DNA from: Arthrobacter russicus | Lineage (GTDB): Bacteria; Actinomycetota; Actinomycetes; Actinomycetales; Micrococcaceae | NCBI RefSeq assembly: GCF_031454135.1 | Contig: NZ_JAVDQF010000001.1 | Coordinates: 124,001-188,000 of the forward strand | Reading direction: 5' to 3' | Length of the DNA: 64,000 bases | In this document: positions 41,971 through 51,066 of the stretch, piece by piece | Layout of the letters: every line of letters starts with the position of its first letter | Position numbering within the stretch: position 1 is the stretch's first letter | Notes under the pieces: generated by a model | Told to the model about the DNA's origin: nothing | Seen by the model: only the letters and a program-made list of their open reading frames with translations | The model's database searches: none | Made by a program: the position numbers and the translations under genes

Positions 41971-43194
41971 GTGAGCTCAACCAAGGAATCCCCAGCAGTC
42001 CCGAACGGACTCCGGCTTTTCACTTCGGAATCGGTCACCGAAGGGCACCCGGACAAGATCTGCGATCAGATCAGCGACGCGATCCTGGATGCGTTGTTGG
42101 CCAAGGACCCGGAATCCAGAGTGGCGGTGGAAACGCTGGCGACTACGGGCCTGGTGCACGTCGCCGGAGAAGTCACCACCGAAGCCTATGTGGAAATTCC
42201 GCAGATCGTCCGCGAGACCATCCTGAACATCGGCTACGATTCCTCGGCGAACGGATTCGACGGCGCCCGGTGCGGCGTGTCGGTGTCGATCGGGCAGCAG
42301 TCGCCGGAGATTTTCGACGGTGTGTTCAATTCGCTGGAAGCCCGGGAGGGGACCGACGTCGACGAATACGACCGTCAAGGGGCCGGTGATCAGGGGCTGA
42401 TGTTCGGCTACGCCTCCGATGAGACGGCCAGTCTCATGCCGACGCCGATCTTCTTGGCGCACCGGCTCTCCGAGCGGCTCGCCGAAGTCCGCAAGAGCGG
42501 GGTGCTGCCGTACTTGCGACCGGACGGCAAGACTCAGGTGACCATCGGGTACGACGGCGACCGCCCGGTGAGCGTCGAAACCGTGGTGATCTCCAGCCAG
42601 CATGCCGAAAACGCTTCCCTGGAGCAATTGCGGTTCGACCTCGCCGATCTGGTGATCGCGCCGGTTCTCGCGGAATCCGGCCTGGACACCACGGCGACCC
42701 GGAGCATCCTGAACCCGGCCGGCCTGTTCATCGTCGGCGGGCCGGTCGGCGATGCCGGGTTGACCGGCCGGAAGATCATCGTCGACACCTACGGCGGGAT
42801 GGCCCGGCACGGCGGTGGTGCCTTTTCCGGAAAAGACCCGTCGAAAGTGGACCGCTCCGCGGCCTACGCGATGCGTTGGGTAGCGAAGAACGTGGTGGCC
42901 GCAGGCTTGGCCAAACGTGCGGAGATCCAGGTGGCCTACGCGATCGGGCAGGCCCGGCCGGTCGGCACCTATGTCGAAACCTTCGGCACCGAGACCGTGG
43001 ATCCGGAGAAGATCGGCCAGGCGATCTCCGAAGTTTTCGACCTGCGCCCGCAGGCGATCATCCATGATCTCGATCTGAAACGCCCGATCTATGCGAAAAC
43101 CGCCGCACACGGGCATTTCGGCCGCAACGAGCCGGAATTCACCTGGGAACGCACCGACCGGGTCGCCGCCCTGCGGTCCTTTTTCGGGGCGTGA
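41971..43194 (+). CDS. metK: S-adenosylmethionine synthetase
   Basis: Makes SAM from methionine and ATP. The 407-residue protein has [20 protein letters not shown] near residue 12, [15 protein letters not shown] and the phosphate-binding [30 protein letters not shown] precedes the last of these. All catalytic motifs are intact. The start is GTG with no ribosome site; TAGAGT at 41960-41965 ends 5 bases before it, suggesting a leaderless mRNA. No SAM riboswitch is recognised in the 112-base gap upstream. priA follows after 68 bases. Confidence 0.96.
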   Translation: MSSTKESPAVPNGLRLFTSESVTEGHPDKICDQISDAILDALLAKDPESRVAVETLATTGLVHVAGEVTTEAYVEIPQIVRETILNIGYDSSANGFDGARCGVSVSIGQQSPEIFDGVFNSLEAREGTDVDEYDRQGAGDQGLMFGYASDETASLMPTPIFLAHRLSERLAEVRKSGVLPYLRPDGKTQVTIGYDGDRPVSVETVVISSQHAENASLEQLRFDLADLVIAPVLAESGLDTTATRSILNPAGLFIVGGPVGDAGLTGRKIIVDTYGGMARHGGGAFSGKDPSKVDRSAAYAMRWVAKNVVAAGLAKRAEIQVAYAIGQARPVGTYVETFGTETVDPEKIGQAISEVFDLRPQAIIHDLDLKRPIYAKTAAHGHFGRNEPEFTWERTDRVAALRSFFGA

Positions 43195-43262
43195 TTGTCC
43201 TTGCCGCGTGATTGACTGTTGACGTCGATCAGAGTCGCATACGGTCTCAGGCGGGAGGACTA

Positions 43263-45275
43263 GTGAACACCGACGCATTGCTGCCGCTCCCCGGGGAATC
43301 CGACGGTCTGGAACTGCCGATCGCCCAAGTGCTGGTGGATTCGCCGCTGCCGCATTTGGACCGGCTTTTCGACTACCGGGTGCCGATGGAACTTGCCGAG
43401 GCCGCACAGCCCGGCGTCCGGGTCAAGGTCCGTTTCGCGGGGCGCGAATTGGCCGGCTTCCTGGTTTCCAGGAGTGCCCGGCCGAGCACTTCGCATCGGC
43501 TGACGCCGCTGGGCAAAGTCGTGAGTCCGGTCCAGGTGTTGACCCCCGAGGTCTGGCGACTCGCCCAGGATGTCGCAGCGCGTTACGCCGGTACGGTCTC
43601 CGATGTACTACGGGTGGCGGTGCCGGCACGGATGGCCAAGGTCGAGCAGGGGTTCGCCATGGACGCCGAACCGGTGGCTTTGGCGCCTTTCACACCGGAC
43701 CCGGTGCCGTTCTCCGGCTATGACCGCGCAGCGCCGTTTTTGGAACACCTGGCCGCGGGCGGCTCGCCACGGGCAGTGCTCACCTCGCTCAAGGGCTACG
43801 GGAAGAGCTCCTGGGAGCAGCAGATCGCCCAGGCGATCGCGGTGTGTTCGCTGAGCGGCAGGGGAGCGATCGCGGTGGTTCCGGATCAGCGCGATCTCGA
43901 CCGGCTCTGCCGGGCGGTGGCCGAACTGCTCGGGCCGGACAGTTTTGTCCGGCTCAGCGCCGAGCAGGGTCCCACGCCGAGGTACCGGGGCTTTCTGCAG
44001 TTGCTTTCCGGTGAGCGTCGGATCGCTTTGGGCACTCGTTCTGCGGCGTTCGCCCCAGTGCGCGATCTGGGTCTATTGTGCTGCTGGGACGACGGCGACG
44101 ACCTGCTGATCGAGCGACGAGCGCCCTACCAGCATGCCCGGGAAGTGCTGTTGCTGCGCGCGGAGCAGCAGCAGGCCGCGTTGCTGCTCGCCGGGCACAG
44201 CCGGAGCACCGAGGCGCAACGCCTCGTGGACAGCGGCTGGGCGCAGACCATCGATCCGCGTCGCCCCGCGGTCCGGGCTGCGGTGCCGCGGGTGATCAGT
44301 ACCAGCGACAGTTTCGAACGCGAACGGGATCCTTTGGCGGCCTTGGCTCGATTGCCGCATCGGGCCTGGTTGAGCGCGCAGGAAGGCCTGCAGCGGGGGC
44401 CGGTGCTGGTCCAGGTGGCCCGCGGCGGTTACGCCCCGGCTCTGGCCTGTGATCGTTGCCGCGAATCGGCCCGTTGCACACTCTGCCAAGGCCCTTTGTC
44501 GCAGGCAAAGTCGGCCGCTTCGGCGGTGCGTTGCGGTTGGTGCGGCACCCCGGAAAACGACTTCCATTGCCGGCATTGCGGGGGCACCAGATTGCGTCGC
44601 ACCGTGGCCGGCATCGGTCGCACCGCAGAAGAATTGGGCCGGGCCTTTCCCAAGGTCACGGTGGTCTCGTCGGCCGGCGATCAGGTCAAGGACACGGTGC
44701 CGGACAAGCCGGCGTTGGTGGTGGCCACAGTCGGCGCCGAACCGGTCGCCGAGAACGGTTACGCTGCAGCCCTGCTGCTCGATGGCGACGCCCTGATGCG
44801 GCGGGAAAACTTGCGCGCGGCGGAGGAAGCGGCACGGCGCTGGTTCAATGCGGCAGCCTTGGTCCGACCGATCGAGCTCGGTGGGGTCGTGGTGCTCACC
44901 GCGGCGCAGAGCGAAGCCGCGGCCGCCTTGGTCCGATGGGACCCGGCGGGTTTCGCGGAGCGGGAACTCGCACTGCGCCGGGAACTGGGTTTGCCGCCGG
45001 CGGTGCGTTTGATTGCGGTCACCGGAGTGCTCGCCTCGGTCACCGACTTCATGGCGCGGCTGGACCTGCCGGCCGAAGTGCGCCAGGTTGGCCCGGCGCT
45101 GTCGGAGACCGGTGCCGGTGCTCCCGCTGCTGCCGAATACCGGGTCCTGGTTTTCGTGCCATATGCGCTTGCCAGTCGGGTATTGGCCGAGCTGCGGGCG
45201 GTCAAAGCGAGCCTTTCGGCGTCCCGGCCGGCGGCACCGGTGCAGATCCGCTGCGATGGGCTTGATGTGCTGTGA
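43263..45275 (+). CDS. priA: Primosomal protein N' (PriA), helicase motifs degenerate
   Basis: PriA restarts stalled replication forks. The 670-residue protein has the N-terminal 3'-DNA-binding domain (VDSPLPHLDRLFDYRVP, GVRVKVRFAGRELAGFLV) and the zinc-binding Cys cluster (ACDRCRESARCTLC, RCGWCGTPENDFHCRHCGG). The ATPase signatures are altered: Walker A is only LKGYGKSS, without the leading Gly, and the DEAH box position reads CWDDGDDLL. Loss of helicase activity is typical of actinobacterial PriA, so this is a family feature, not a local mutation. The GTG at 43263 has GGAGGA upstream; the extension to 43212 is rejected. Confidence 0.9.
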   Translation: MNTDALLPLPGESDGLELPIAQVLVDSPLPHLDRLFDYRVPMELAEAAQPGVRVKVRFAGRELAGFLVSRSARPSTSHRLTPLGKVVSPVQVLTPEVWRLAQDVAARYAGTVSDVLRVAVPARMAKVEQGFAMDAEPVALAPFTPDPVPFSGYDRAAPFLEHLAAGGSPRAVLTSLKGYGKSSWEQQIAQAIAVCSLSGRGAIAVVPDQRDLDRLCRAVAELLGPDSFVRLSAEQGPTPRYRGFLQLLSGERRIALGTRSAAFAPVRDLGLLCCWDDGDDLLIERRAPYQHAREVLLLRAEQQQAALLLAGHSRSTEAQRLVDSGWAQTIDPRRPAVRAAVPRVISTSDSFERERDPLAALARLPHRAWLSAQEGLQRGPVLVQVARGGYAPALACDRCRESARCTLCQGPLSQAKSAASAVRCGWCGTPENDFHCRHCGGTRLRRTVAGIGRTAEELGRAFPKVTVVSSAGDQVKDTVPDKPALVVATVGAEPVAENGYAAALLLDGDALMRRENLRAAEEAARRWFNAAALVRPIELGGVVVLTAAQSEAAAALVRWDPAGFAERELALRRELGLPPAVRLIAVTGVLASVTDFMARLDLPAEVRQVGPALSETGAGAPAAAEYRVLVFVPYALASRVLAELRAVKASLSASRPAAPVQIRCDGLDVL

Positions 45276-45315
45276 CCCGGCGGCGAAAGCGCACCGGGCC
45301 ACAGGACGGGCCGGG

Positions 45316-45873
45316 CTAGGCTGCCAGTTTCGCCGCGGAACGGATCCGGAACGACATCGCGATCTTTGAAATTCCGAAGAGCACCGCGAACAATCCGAAG
45401 ATCCACAATACGGCCAGCAAACCGGCTCCCGGTGCGGACAAGACGAAAATCCCCCAGACCACGACGATGATTCCGGTGATCAACAACCAGACCCACACGC
45501 CGCCGAGGGAGCGCCGCAGCATGATCGACTCGACGATCTGCGATACTCCGAGGAACAGCGCCCAGAAGCCGATGATGAATCCTACCGCCAAAGCGCTGAG
45601 CCCCGGCAAGACGAGTGCGAAGACGCCGGCGAGCACCGAGATCAGGCCTTCGACGATCAGCCATCCCCAGAGCCGTTGTTTGCCACGCGAGCCGATCGCG
45701 ATCACCACCGCGGAGATCCCATCGATGATGGCGTAGAAGCCGAACACGATGACCAAGGCGATAATGGTGGCTCCGGGCGAAAACAATGCGTAGAGGCCCA
45801 GGATTACCGCGAATATTCCGCGGATCAAAACCAGCCACCAAAGCCGTCGGCTACCGGAATAAACTTCCCCCAT
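45316..45873 (-). CDS. HdeD/DUF308-family membrane protein
   Basis: A 185-residue protein made almost entirely of six membrane helices in three similar hairpins, the DUF308/HdeD pattern (LVLIRGIFAVILGLYALF, then GWLIVEGLISVLAGVFALV). E. coli HdeD is linked to acid resistance at high cell density; the role here is unknown. The start is certain: AGGAGAATAATC directly precedes the ATG. A possible promoter with TTGACA lies 55 bases upstream. It is convergent with priA. Confidence 0.85.
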   Translation of the reverse strand: MGEVYSGSRRLWWLVLIRGIFAVILGLYALFSPGATIIALVIVFGFYAIIDGISAVVIAIGSRGKQRLWGWLIVEGLISVLAGVFALVLPGLSALAVGFIIGFWALFLGVSQIVESIMLRRSLGGVWVWLLITGIIVVVWGIFVLSAPGAGLLAVLWIFGLFAVLFGISKIAMSFRIRSAAKLAA

Positions 45874-45901
45874 GATTATTCTCCTATGATTCGTCGGACG
45901 G

Positions 45902-45930
45902 TATTTCTGCAATACTCTACGCATTGTCAA
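45902..45930 (-). promoter_or_regulatory. Possible hdeD-like gene promoter
   Basis: On the minus strand, a perfect -35 TTGACA (45930-45925) is followed after 17 bases by a weak -10 GAAATA (45907-45902). It lies 29 bases before the hdeD-like ATG, which has its own ribosome site. The rest of the 204-base gap up to hchA holds nothing recognised. Confidence 0.4.
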
Positions 45931-46077
45931 AAATACTATCGCAGGCAACGGAGCAGGGCATCGCAACGGTGGATCGGAGGCCAGGCGATTCGGCCGAAGG
46001 ACGATCCGGCACAGGGGTTTCGACGGAACCTGCGTCGCCGCGAATCGACCGGCATCCGGCCTCTGTTGTACCGAGGC

Positions 46078-46932
46078 CTAGCCGTCGAAAGCTTCGCGCA
46101 AGACGTCCACGGATAATCTGCCCAGTGCGTTCGAAGCCAGCGGGCTGTCGCCGGTCAGCAAATGCCGGTCCTGATGGACTTGGCCGGTCATTTGCTGGTT
46201 GATCACCACGAGCCCGCGTTCGTGCAGTTCTTCGGCGACCAACCACGCCATCGGTCCGGGCAGATATCCGATGTCCAGATTAGCGCCCTGGTCGAGCGAG
46301 TCCGGGAAGACGCATACTTCGTAGCCGGCCAGAGGGTTCTGCCCGGCGTCATCGCCTGCCGCGAGTAGAGCGGCCGGCCCATGGCACAGCGTGATGATGA
46401 ACCGGTCATTCTCGAGCGCCCAGTTCAGGACTGCGCCGACCTCGGCGCTTTGCGGAATGGCGATCGTCGCGGCATGGCCGCCCGGGATGAACACCGCTGC
46501 ATAGGGCGAGTCGGGGCCGAGGTTGTTTTCGAGCACATCGGCAAGCCGGAGCGGCTGGTCCAACTTCGGCAGGAACTCTTCGTAGGCCGCTTTGACCGCC
46601 GGATCGGAGGGCGGAAACGCCCAGAGCTCCAGCTTCGCCATGTTCCCGGACAACGTGGCGACATCGAATTCGTATCCGGCCGCGGCGAGATGCATCATCG
46701 GGAGCAGCATTTCGAGCGGATGGTTGCCAGTCGAGAAGAAGTTGCCGTCCGCCAACGGCAGGTATCGCTCATCGCTGGCGATAACCAGGATCTACTTCGG
46801 TCCGCCGATGATCTTTTCGTGCTGGGCCCCGTCGAAATCACTGTGTTCGGGCACGTATTTCGTCAGAGAGTATTCGGAGGGAAAGAAGGCGCGGTGTTCT
46901 GCGCGGTCAGGAACGGGAGTTTTCGATGACAT
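46078..46932 (-). pseudogene. hchA: hchA (protein deglycase/glyoxalase III, Hsp31) with in-frame amber codon
   Basis: Reading from ATG 46932 gives MSSKTPVPDRAEHRAFFPSE, EYSLTKYVPEHSDFDG and IIGGPK. A TAG at codon 47 (46794-46792) follows, and the same frame continues [19 protein letters not shown] to a normal HchA end at 46078. Total length (284 codons) equals that of full HchA, and the E. coli protein has Lys where the TAG is. The rest is intact, including the nucleophile Cys in [12 protein letters not shown] and the GHAATIAIP oxyanion area. One base change (AAG to TAG) explains it; a sequencing error is equally possible. A fragment could restart at TTG 46755 but would lack the first core strand. 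Confidence 0.85.
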
Positions 46933-47047
46933 GCTTTGCCCCTTTTCATCGGTGGCTCCCTGAGCGGAGCTGGTATTCGGCTCAGCGTGCGGCGAGCCGA
47001 AATAGTTCCGACCGGTACTGATTACCCTTGGTCAGCTTCCCCTTGGG

Positions 47048-48127
47048 TCAGCGCCGCTTGCCGCGGTGGATCGCAGCGGCTTCTTCGGCCATCCGCAGCA
47101 GCGATCGGGCAGAGGCCTCCCAGGTGTACTTCCCGGCCTGGACCAAGGAAGCCGCGGAGCGACGGCGCCATTCCTCCGGATCTGCGAGCGCCCGGACCTC
47201 CCGGGCGAAGCTTGCCGGATTCTCGGCGTCGGCATAACGGGCCGCGGTGCCGCCTACTTCGCGGAAGATCTCGGTATCGGCGACGACCACGGGCGTGCCG
47301 AGCGTCATCGATTCGACCAACGGCAGGCCGAAACCTTCGGCTTTGGACAGCGTGACCAGGGCGGTGGCGCGGGAGACCAAGTCGTCGTACTCGGCATCGG
47401 TGACCCCGTTGTGGTAGACCACGGTGGCACCCGGCGGGGTCAGTAGTTCGAGCTCGACCCGGCGCTCCGGGGTGATCCGACTCAGCAGGTGCAGGCTGAA
47501 CCCGGGCAGGAACTCCATCGCCCGGATGATGGTCTGCACATTCTTGTAGGGCATGAAGGAACCCATATAGACCAGGCTGGCTTCGGGTTCCGCGGCGCGC
47601 GGAGGCTTGCCGGGTTGCGGAGCATTTCCGATGATCCGGATCGGCCGTCGGGTCAACCGGAAGCGTTCGATCAGTGATTGCGAGGTCCGCGAAATCGTAG
47701 CGACCAGGTCCGCGCGGTTGAGCAACAGCCGCTGCGGCCAGTAGGCCAAGTGGTAGAGCCGCCAAAGCACTCGAACCGGCAGCGGCAGGAATCCCGGCGG
47801 TTGCGGGTGCAGGTAGTAGATCAAATCCTGCAAGGTCAGGATCAAACCGTAGCGCCGTCCCCAGCTGCCCATGGTCTGCAGCGGGCTGAAGACCGCATCC
47901 GGGTTGAGCTTGTTGATCTGATGTGCCACGAAGAGTTCCCTGGGGGAGAGCGGGCTGTTGACCTTGATCCAAGGCACGTCGGGCAACAGCGCGAGTTGGC
48001 GTTCGTCGTTGATCAGCATCGTGACCTCGGCGATCTTTGCCGTGGCTTCGATCAGGCTCGAACCGTAGCGGCTGATTCCGTCGTGGTAATCGGTGCGGGT
48101 GAACCGCGCGTCCATCACGATTTTCAT
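47048..48127 (-). CDS. Glycosyltransferase family 4
   Basis: A 359-residue GT-B fold protein starting MKIVMDARFTRTDYHDGISR. The C-terminal half has the GT4 nucleotide-sugar motif EGFGLPLVESMTLGTPVV near residue 285 (EX7E type) and SLVYMGSFMPYKNVQTI at the domain hinge. Donor and acceptor are unknown; a cell-wall or glycolipid target is only a guess. GGAGGAC precedes the ATG at 48127; the longer frame to 48553 runs through the hydrolase gene and is rejected. It overlaps the upstream hydrolase by four bases and ends the SorC-AKR-hydrolase-GT4 operon. Confidence 0.87.
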   Translation of the reverse strand: MKIVMDARFTRTDYHDGISRYGSSLIEATAKIAEVTMLINDERQLALLPDVPWIKVNSPLSPRELFVAHQINKLNPDAVFSPLQTMGSWGRRYGLILTLQDLIYYLHPQPPGFLPLPVRVLWRLYHLAYWPQRLLLNRADLVATISRTSQSLIERFRLTRRPIRIIGNAPQPGKPPRAAEPEASLVYMGSFMPYKNVQTIIRAMEFLPGFSLHLLSRITPERRVELELLTPPGATVVYHNGVTDAEYDDLVSRATALVTLSKAEGFGLPLVESMTLGTPVVVADTEIFREVGGTAARYADAENPASFAREVRALADPEEWRRRSAASLVQAGKYTWEASARSLLRMAEEAAAIHRGKRR

Positions 48128-49029
48128 GCGTCCTCCGCCGGGTGTGCTTGCAAAAAGCTCAGAATTGCCGATGCCGCCTCGAGCGGCGTCTCGTAGTGGA
48201 TCAGGTGACCGACGCCGTCGATCACCTGCAGTTCGCCGTCTGGCAGCATGCCGAGCAGTACGCGCTGCTCGGGCAATGCGGTGACGTCGTCCTTTTCGCC
48301 GGCTACGAGCAGCGTGGGCAGCTGAAGCCGGTCCGCCACTTGGCGGACGTTGCCGCTGATCGAAGCCTTGAACGATTCGAGCAGCATCGTCCGGTTGGCG
48401 AAGGAACTGAAGTGGGCATGGTGTTGCGCATGGATGAATCGGCGCAACTCCGGATCTCGGGTTTTGGCCATGGCTACGCTCATCACCTGGACGATCAGGC
48501 TGCTGCGCAGGATCGCCTGCCCGGCCCGTTCCGGAAGCTTCGAGGCGGCCCAATAGTAGAATTGCGCCAGTTTCGACAGCCCCCCTTTCGGGCCCTCCAG
48601 GGCCGGGGCGGCAATCGGGTTGACCAGGATCAGTGCGGCCACCCGGCCCGGGTGCGCGGCCACGAAATGGCTCGCCACGATGGAGCCGAAAGAATGGCCC
48701 AAAAGCACGGTGCTGCGGTCCAGGCCGAGCGCATCGAGCAGACCGGCGACCGTGTCGGCATAGGAATCGATGCCGTGTTCCCGGTCGGGGAAGGCAGGCG
48801 ATTCGCCGAAGCCGGGCAGATCCGGAATCAGGATCCGAAGACCGGGCAGCGCCTCGACCACGCGTTCCAATCCATGGTGGTCGCCTCGGAAGCCGTGCAC
48901 CACGAGCATGGTCCGGGTTTCGGCGGAGCCGGGAATCGCGGGATATTCCCAGTAATGGACCGGTGAGCCGCCGACGTCGACGGTGCCGGCGATCACCCGG
49001 CTGCTCAGTTCCGGCGAATACCGGTTCAT
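48124..49029 (-). CDS. Alpha/beta hydrolase
   Basis: A 301-residue protein with a standard alpha/beta hydrolase fold: oxyanion region VVHGFRGDHHGL, PDLPGFGES, nucleophile Ser in LLGHSFGSIVASHF near residue 112, and catalytic His in IDGVGHLIHYETP near residue 276. No signal peptide is seen, so it is cytoplasmic. The substrate cannot be predicted. Its ATG overlaps the aldo/keto reductase stop and its stop overlaps the glycosyltransferase ATG, so the three are translated together. Confidence 0.88.
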   Translation of the reverse strand: MNRYSPELSSRVIAGTVDVGGSPVHYWEYPAIPGSAETRTMLVVHGFRGDHHGLERVVEALPGLRILIPDLPGFGESPAFPDREHGIDSYADTVAGLLDALGLDRSTVLLGHSFGSIVASHFVAAHPGRVAALILVNPIAAPALEGPKGGLSKLAQFYYWAASKLPERAGQAILRSSLIVQVMSVAMAKTRDPELRRFIHAQHHAHFSSFANRTMLLESFKASISGNVRQVADRLQLPTLLVAGEKDDVTALPEQRVLLGMLPDGELQVIDGVGHLIHYETPLEAASAILSFLQAHPAEDA

Positions 49030-49919
49030 GAAACGGATCGCGGATCGGAACCGACCCGTTGTGCGCGGTCGAGTCCGGAGATCCGGTCCAGGACCTGGCT
49101 GCTGAGCGCCTGCTGCGGCAGTTCGAGGTTGCTCCGGATCCGTTCCGCCGAGGAAGCTTTCGGGATTGCGCTGATCCCGCTGTCCCGCAACCAGCGCAGG
49201 ATCAATTCGGCTGGATCGGCGCCGAGTTCAGCGGCCAGTGCGAGTAGCGCCGGATCCTGCAGGGCTTTGCCCCGGGCCAGCGGACTCCAGGCCTGGGTCG
49301 CGATGCCGTGCCTTTCGTGGAAGGCCCGGGCTTCGCGTTGTTGCAGCAGGGGGTGCAGTTCGATCTGGTTGACCGCCGGGACTATGTCGGCGGCTCCGAG
49401 CAGCCGGTCCAGATGTTCCGGGAGGAAATTGCTGACCCCGATCGAACGCACCCGGCCCTGGGCCAGGAGCGCTTCGAAGCCGCGCCAGGTGTCGAGGTAT
49501 TTGTCTTGGGCCGGGCTTGGCCAGTGGATCAGGTAGAGATCCAGATAGTCCAGGCCCAATCGCGCCAACGAAGCCGTGAAGCCTTTTTGCGAAGCTTCGA
49601 AGCCGTGTTCGTCGTTCCACAGCTTCGACGTGATGAAGAGTTCTTCGCGGGTCACCAGGCCATCGGCGATGGCGCGGCGGATTGCGCTGCCGAGCGCGGC
49701 TTCGTTGCCGTAAAACCTGGCGGTGTCGAACAACCGGTAGCCCGCGGCGATGGCGGTCCGCACGAGCGCTTCGGTGTCGGTCGCCGGAACTTTGTACAAT
49801 CCGAAGCCCTGCAACGGAAGCTCGGCGCCGGAATTGAGCCGGACTGCGGCGGGCGGCCGGGGAGTGGACTGATCGGCGCGGTGGTCTGCGGAATGGTCGG
49901 GCACGGATTTGGAGGACAC
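49026..49919 (-). CDS. Aldo/keto reductase
   Basis: A 297-residue NADPH-dependent TIM-barrel oxidoreductase. The catalytic tetrad is visible: Asp and Tyr in LFDTARFYGNEAALG, Lys in FITSKLWNDE, and His in LYLIHWPSP. The cofactor-binding C-terminus IPKASSAERIRSN is present. It resembles 2,5-diketogluconate reductase-type AKR5 enzymes; the substrate is unknown. GTG 49919 is preferred because TAGGGT (49931-49926) ends 6 bases upstream, giving a leaderless internal promoter just after the regulator stop; TTG 49925 is the alternative. It is in one operon with the regulator upstream and the hydrolase downstream. Confidence 0.87.
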   Translation of the reverse strand: MSSKSVPDHSADHRADQSTPRPPAAVRLNSGAELPLQGFGLYKVPATDTEALVRTAIAAGYRLFDTARFYGNEAALGSAIRRAIADGLVTREELFITSKLWNDEHGFEASQKGFTASLARLGLDYLDLYLIHWPSPAQDKYLDTWRGFEALLAQGRVRSIGVSNFLPEHLDRLLGAADIVPAVNQIELHPLLQQREARAFHERHGIATQAWSPLARGKALQDPALLALAAELGADPAELILRWLRDSGISAIPKASSAERIRSNLELPQQALSSQVLDRISGLDRAQRVGSDPRSVS

Positions 49920-49936
49920 AGTCAAACCCTACCGTT

Positions 49937-50959
49937 TCAGAGCGGGCCGGCCGGTGGTTTGCGCCCCGCGTCGGCTTCGACGAGTCGTCGCGCGGTCGCT
50001 TCGTCGAGAATCAGTTCGGTGGCCAGCCCGGCGGCCAGGGCGCCGAGCAGACCGTTGATCTTCGAAGGTCCGGAGACCACGCACACCCTGCGCCGGATCG
50101 AACTGAGCAGCGCCAACGGGGGTCCCGAGGTTCGTTCGTTGAGCGGGATTCCGCGGTCCTTGCCGTCCGCACGGAAGAACACGGTGGCGACGTCGCCGAC
50201 GACGTTGCCCTGGGCCAAGCTGTCGAGTTCGCTGTCGTCGAGGTAGCCGCCGGAGTAGACATGGCTCGGCACGTCGGAATCGATCGACCCTACGCTGAAG
50301 ATCGCCATGGTCATTTTTTCCTGCAGCTCCAAAATCCGGCGCACGCTGCGTTCGGCCCACATCGCTTGTTTCGTGGAGGCCCGGTCGAAAAATGCCGGGA
50401 CCGGAAATTGCACCACGCGTGCGCCGTAAGCCTGACCGAAGCGGCGCAGGATCTCCGAGGCGTAGGCGATGCCGCTGGTGCGGGTGTTCCCGGCGCCATT
50501 GAGCTGCACGATGGTGCAGTCATGCGTGGGTTTCGGCACCAGATGCCGGCTCACCGCACTGAGCGTGGATCCCCAGGCAACGCCGATCACCGCATTGGAA
50601 TCGACCAGCGGCCCGATCGTCCGGGCGGCCTGCATGGCGACGCGTTCCAGGACTTCGCCTTCGTTGAGCGTGTCCGGCACCGGGACCACGTGCGCATCAA
50701 CGCGGTACCGGGCGCGGATTTGGCGTTCCAATTCCGGGGTGCGTTCTTGCGGCGAGCGGATCTGGATCTGCACCAGTCCACTCTGCCGGGCGGAAGCGAG
50801 CAGCCGGGAGACCGTTGATCGCGAGGTGTGCAACTCCCGCGCGATCGCATCCATGGTGAGGTCTTGCAAGTAATACATCTGTGCAGCACGGAGGCTCTCC
50901 GAGTTGCTGAAAGATTGCGGTCTGGCCAATCCCGGCCTCGATTCTGCACGTTTGTGCAT
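49937..50959 (-). CDS. SorC-family sugar-binding transcriptional regulator
   Basis: A 340-residue protein with an N-terminal helix-turn-helix (MDAIARELHTSRSTVSRLLA near residue 36) and a C-terminal SorC/DeoR-type sugar-phosphate-sensing domain (GVAWGSTLSAVSRHLV, then RVCVVSGPSKINGLLGAL). Such regulators usually respond to a sugar phosphate. Placed divergently from glpDFK, it may control glycerol genes, its own operon, or both. Its start codon lies within an inverted repeat (TGCAC-GTTT-GTGCA), a candidate autoregulatory operator. A TATAGT -10-like hexamer (50973-50968) ends 8 bases before the ATG. Confidence 0.88.
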   Translation of the reverse strand: MHKRAESRPGLARPQSFSNSESLRAAQMYYLQDLTMDAIARELHTSRSTVSRLLASARQSGLVQIQIRSPQERTPELERQIRARYRVDAHVVPVPDTLNEGEVLERVAMQAARTIGPLVDSNAVIGVAWGSTLSAVSRHLVPKPTHDCTIVQLNGAGNTRTSGIAYASEILRRFGQAYGARVVQFPVPAFFDRASTKQAMWAERSVRRILELQEKMTMAIFSVGSIDSDVPSHVYSGGYLDDSELDSLAQGNVVGDVATVFFRADGKDRGIPLNERTSGPPLALLSSIRRRVCVVSGPSKINGLLGALAAGLATELILDEATARRLVEADAGRKPPAGPL

Positions 50960-50994
50960 TGAGCTTGACTATATTTTCAGGTCTTTCAAAGAAT
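50945..50994. promoter_or_regulatory. Divergent operator/promoter region, SorC regulator / glpD
   Basis: Inverted repeat TGCAC-GTTT-GTGCA (50945-50958) covers the regulator start codon. TTGACT (50965-50970) with AAGAAT 18 bases later (50989-50994) is a plausible glpD promoter, and TATAGT on the minus strand (50973-50968) a plausible -10 for the regulator. The two promoters overlap, so one bound protein could affect both. Confidence 0.45.
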
Positions 50995-51066
50995 AGAGGA
51001 AAAGGCGCCGAGCTCCGGCATGGAGCCGGCCCGAAAATCGATTCCCGCACCGAAAGGTCACCCAGA

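Noticed and set aside
46078-46755. Treating the downstream part of hchA as an independent 225-residue gene starting with TTG
   Set aside because: The frame continues upstream through the TAG with perfect HchA homology to a proper ATG; there is no ribosome site before the TTG, so a broken full gene is the better reading.
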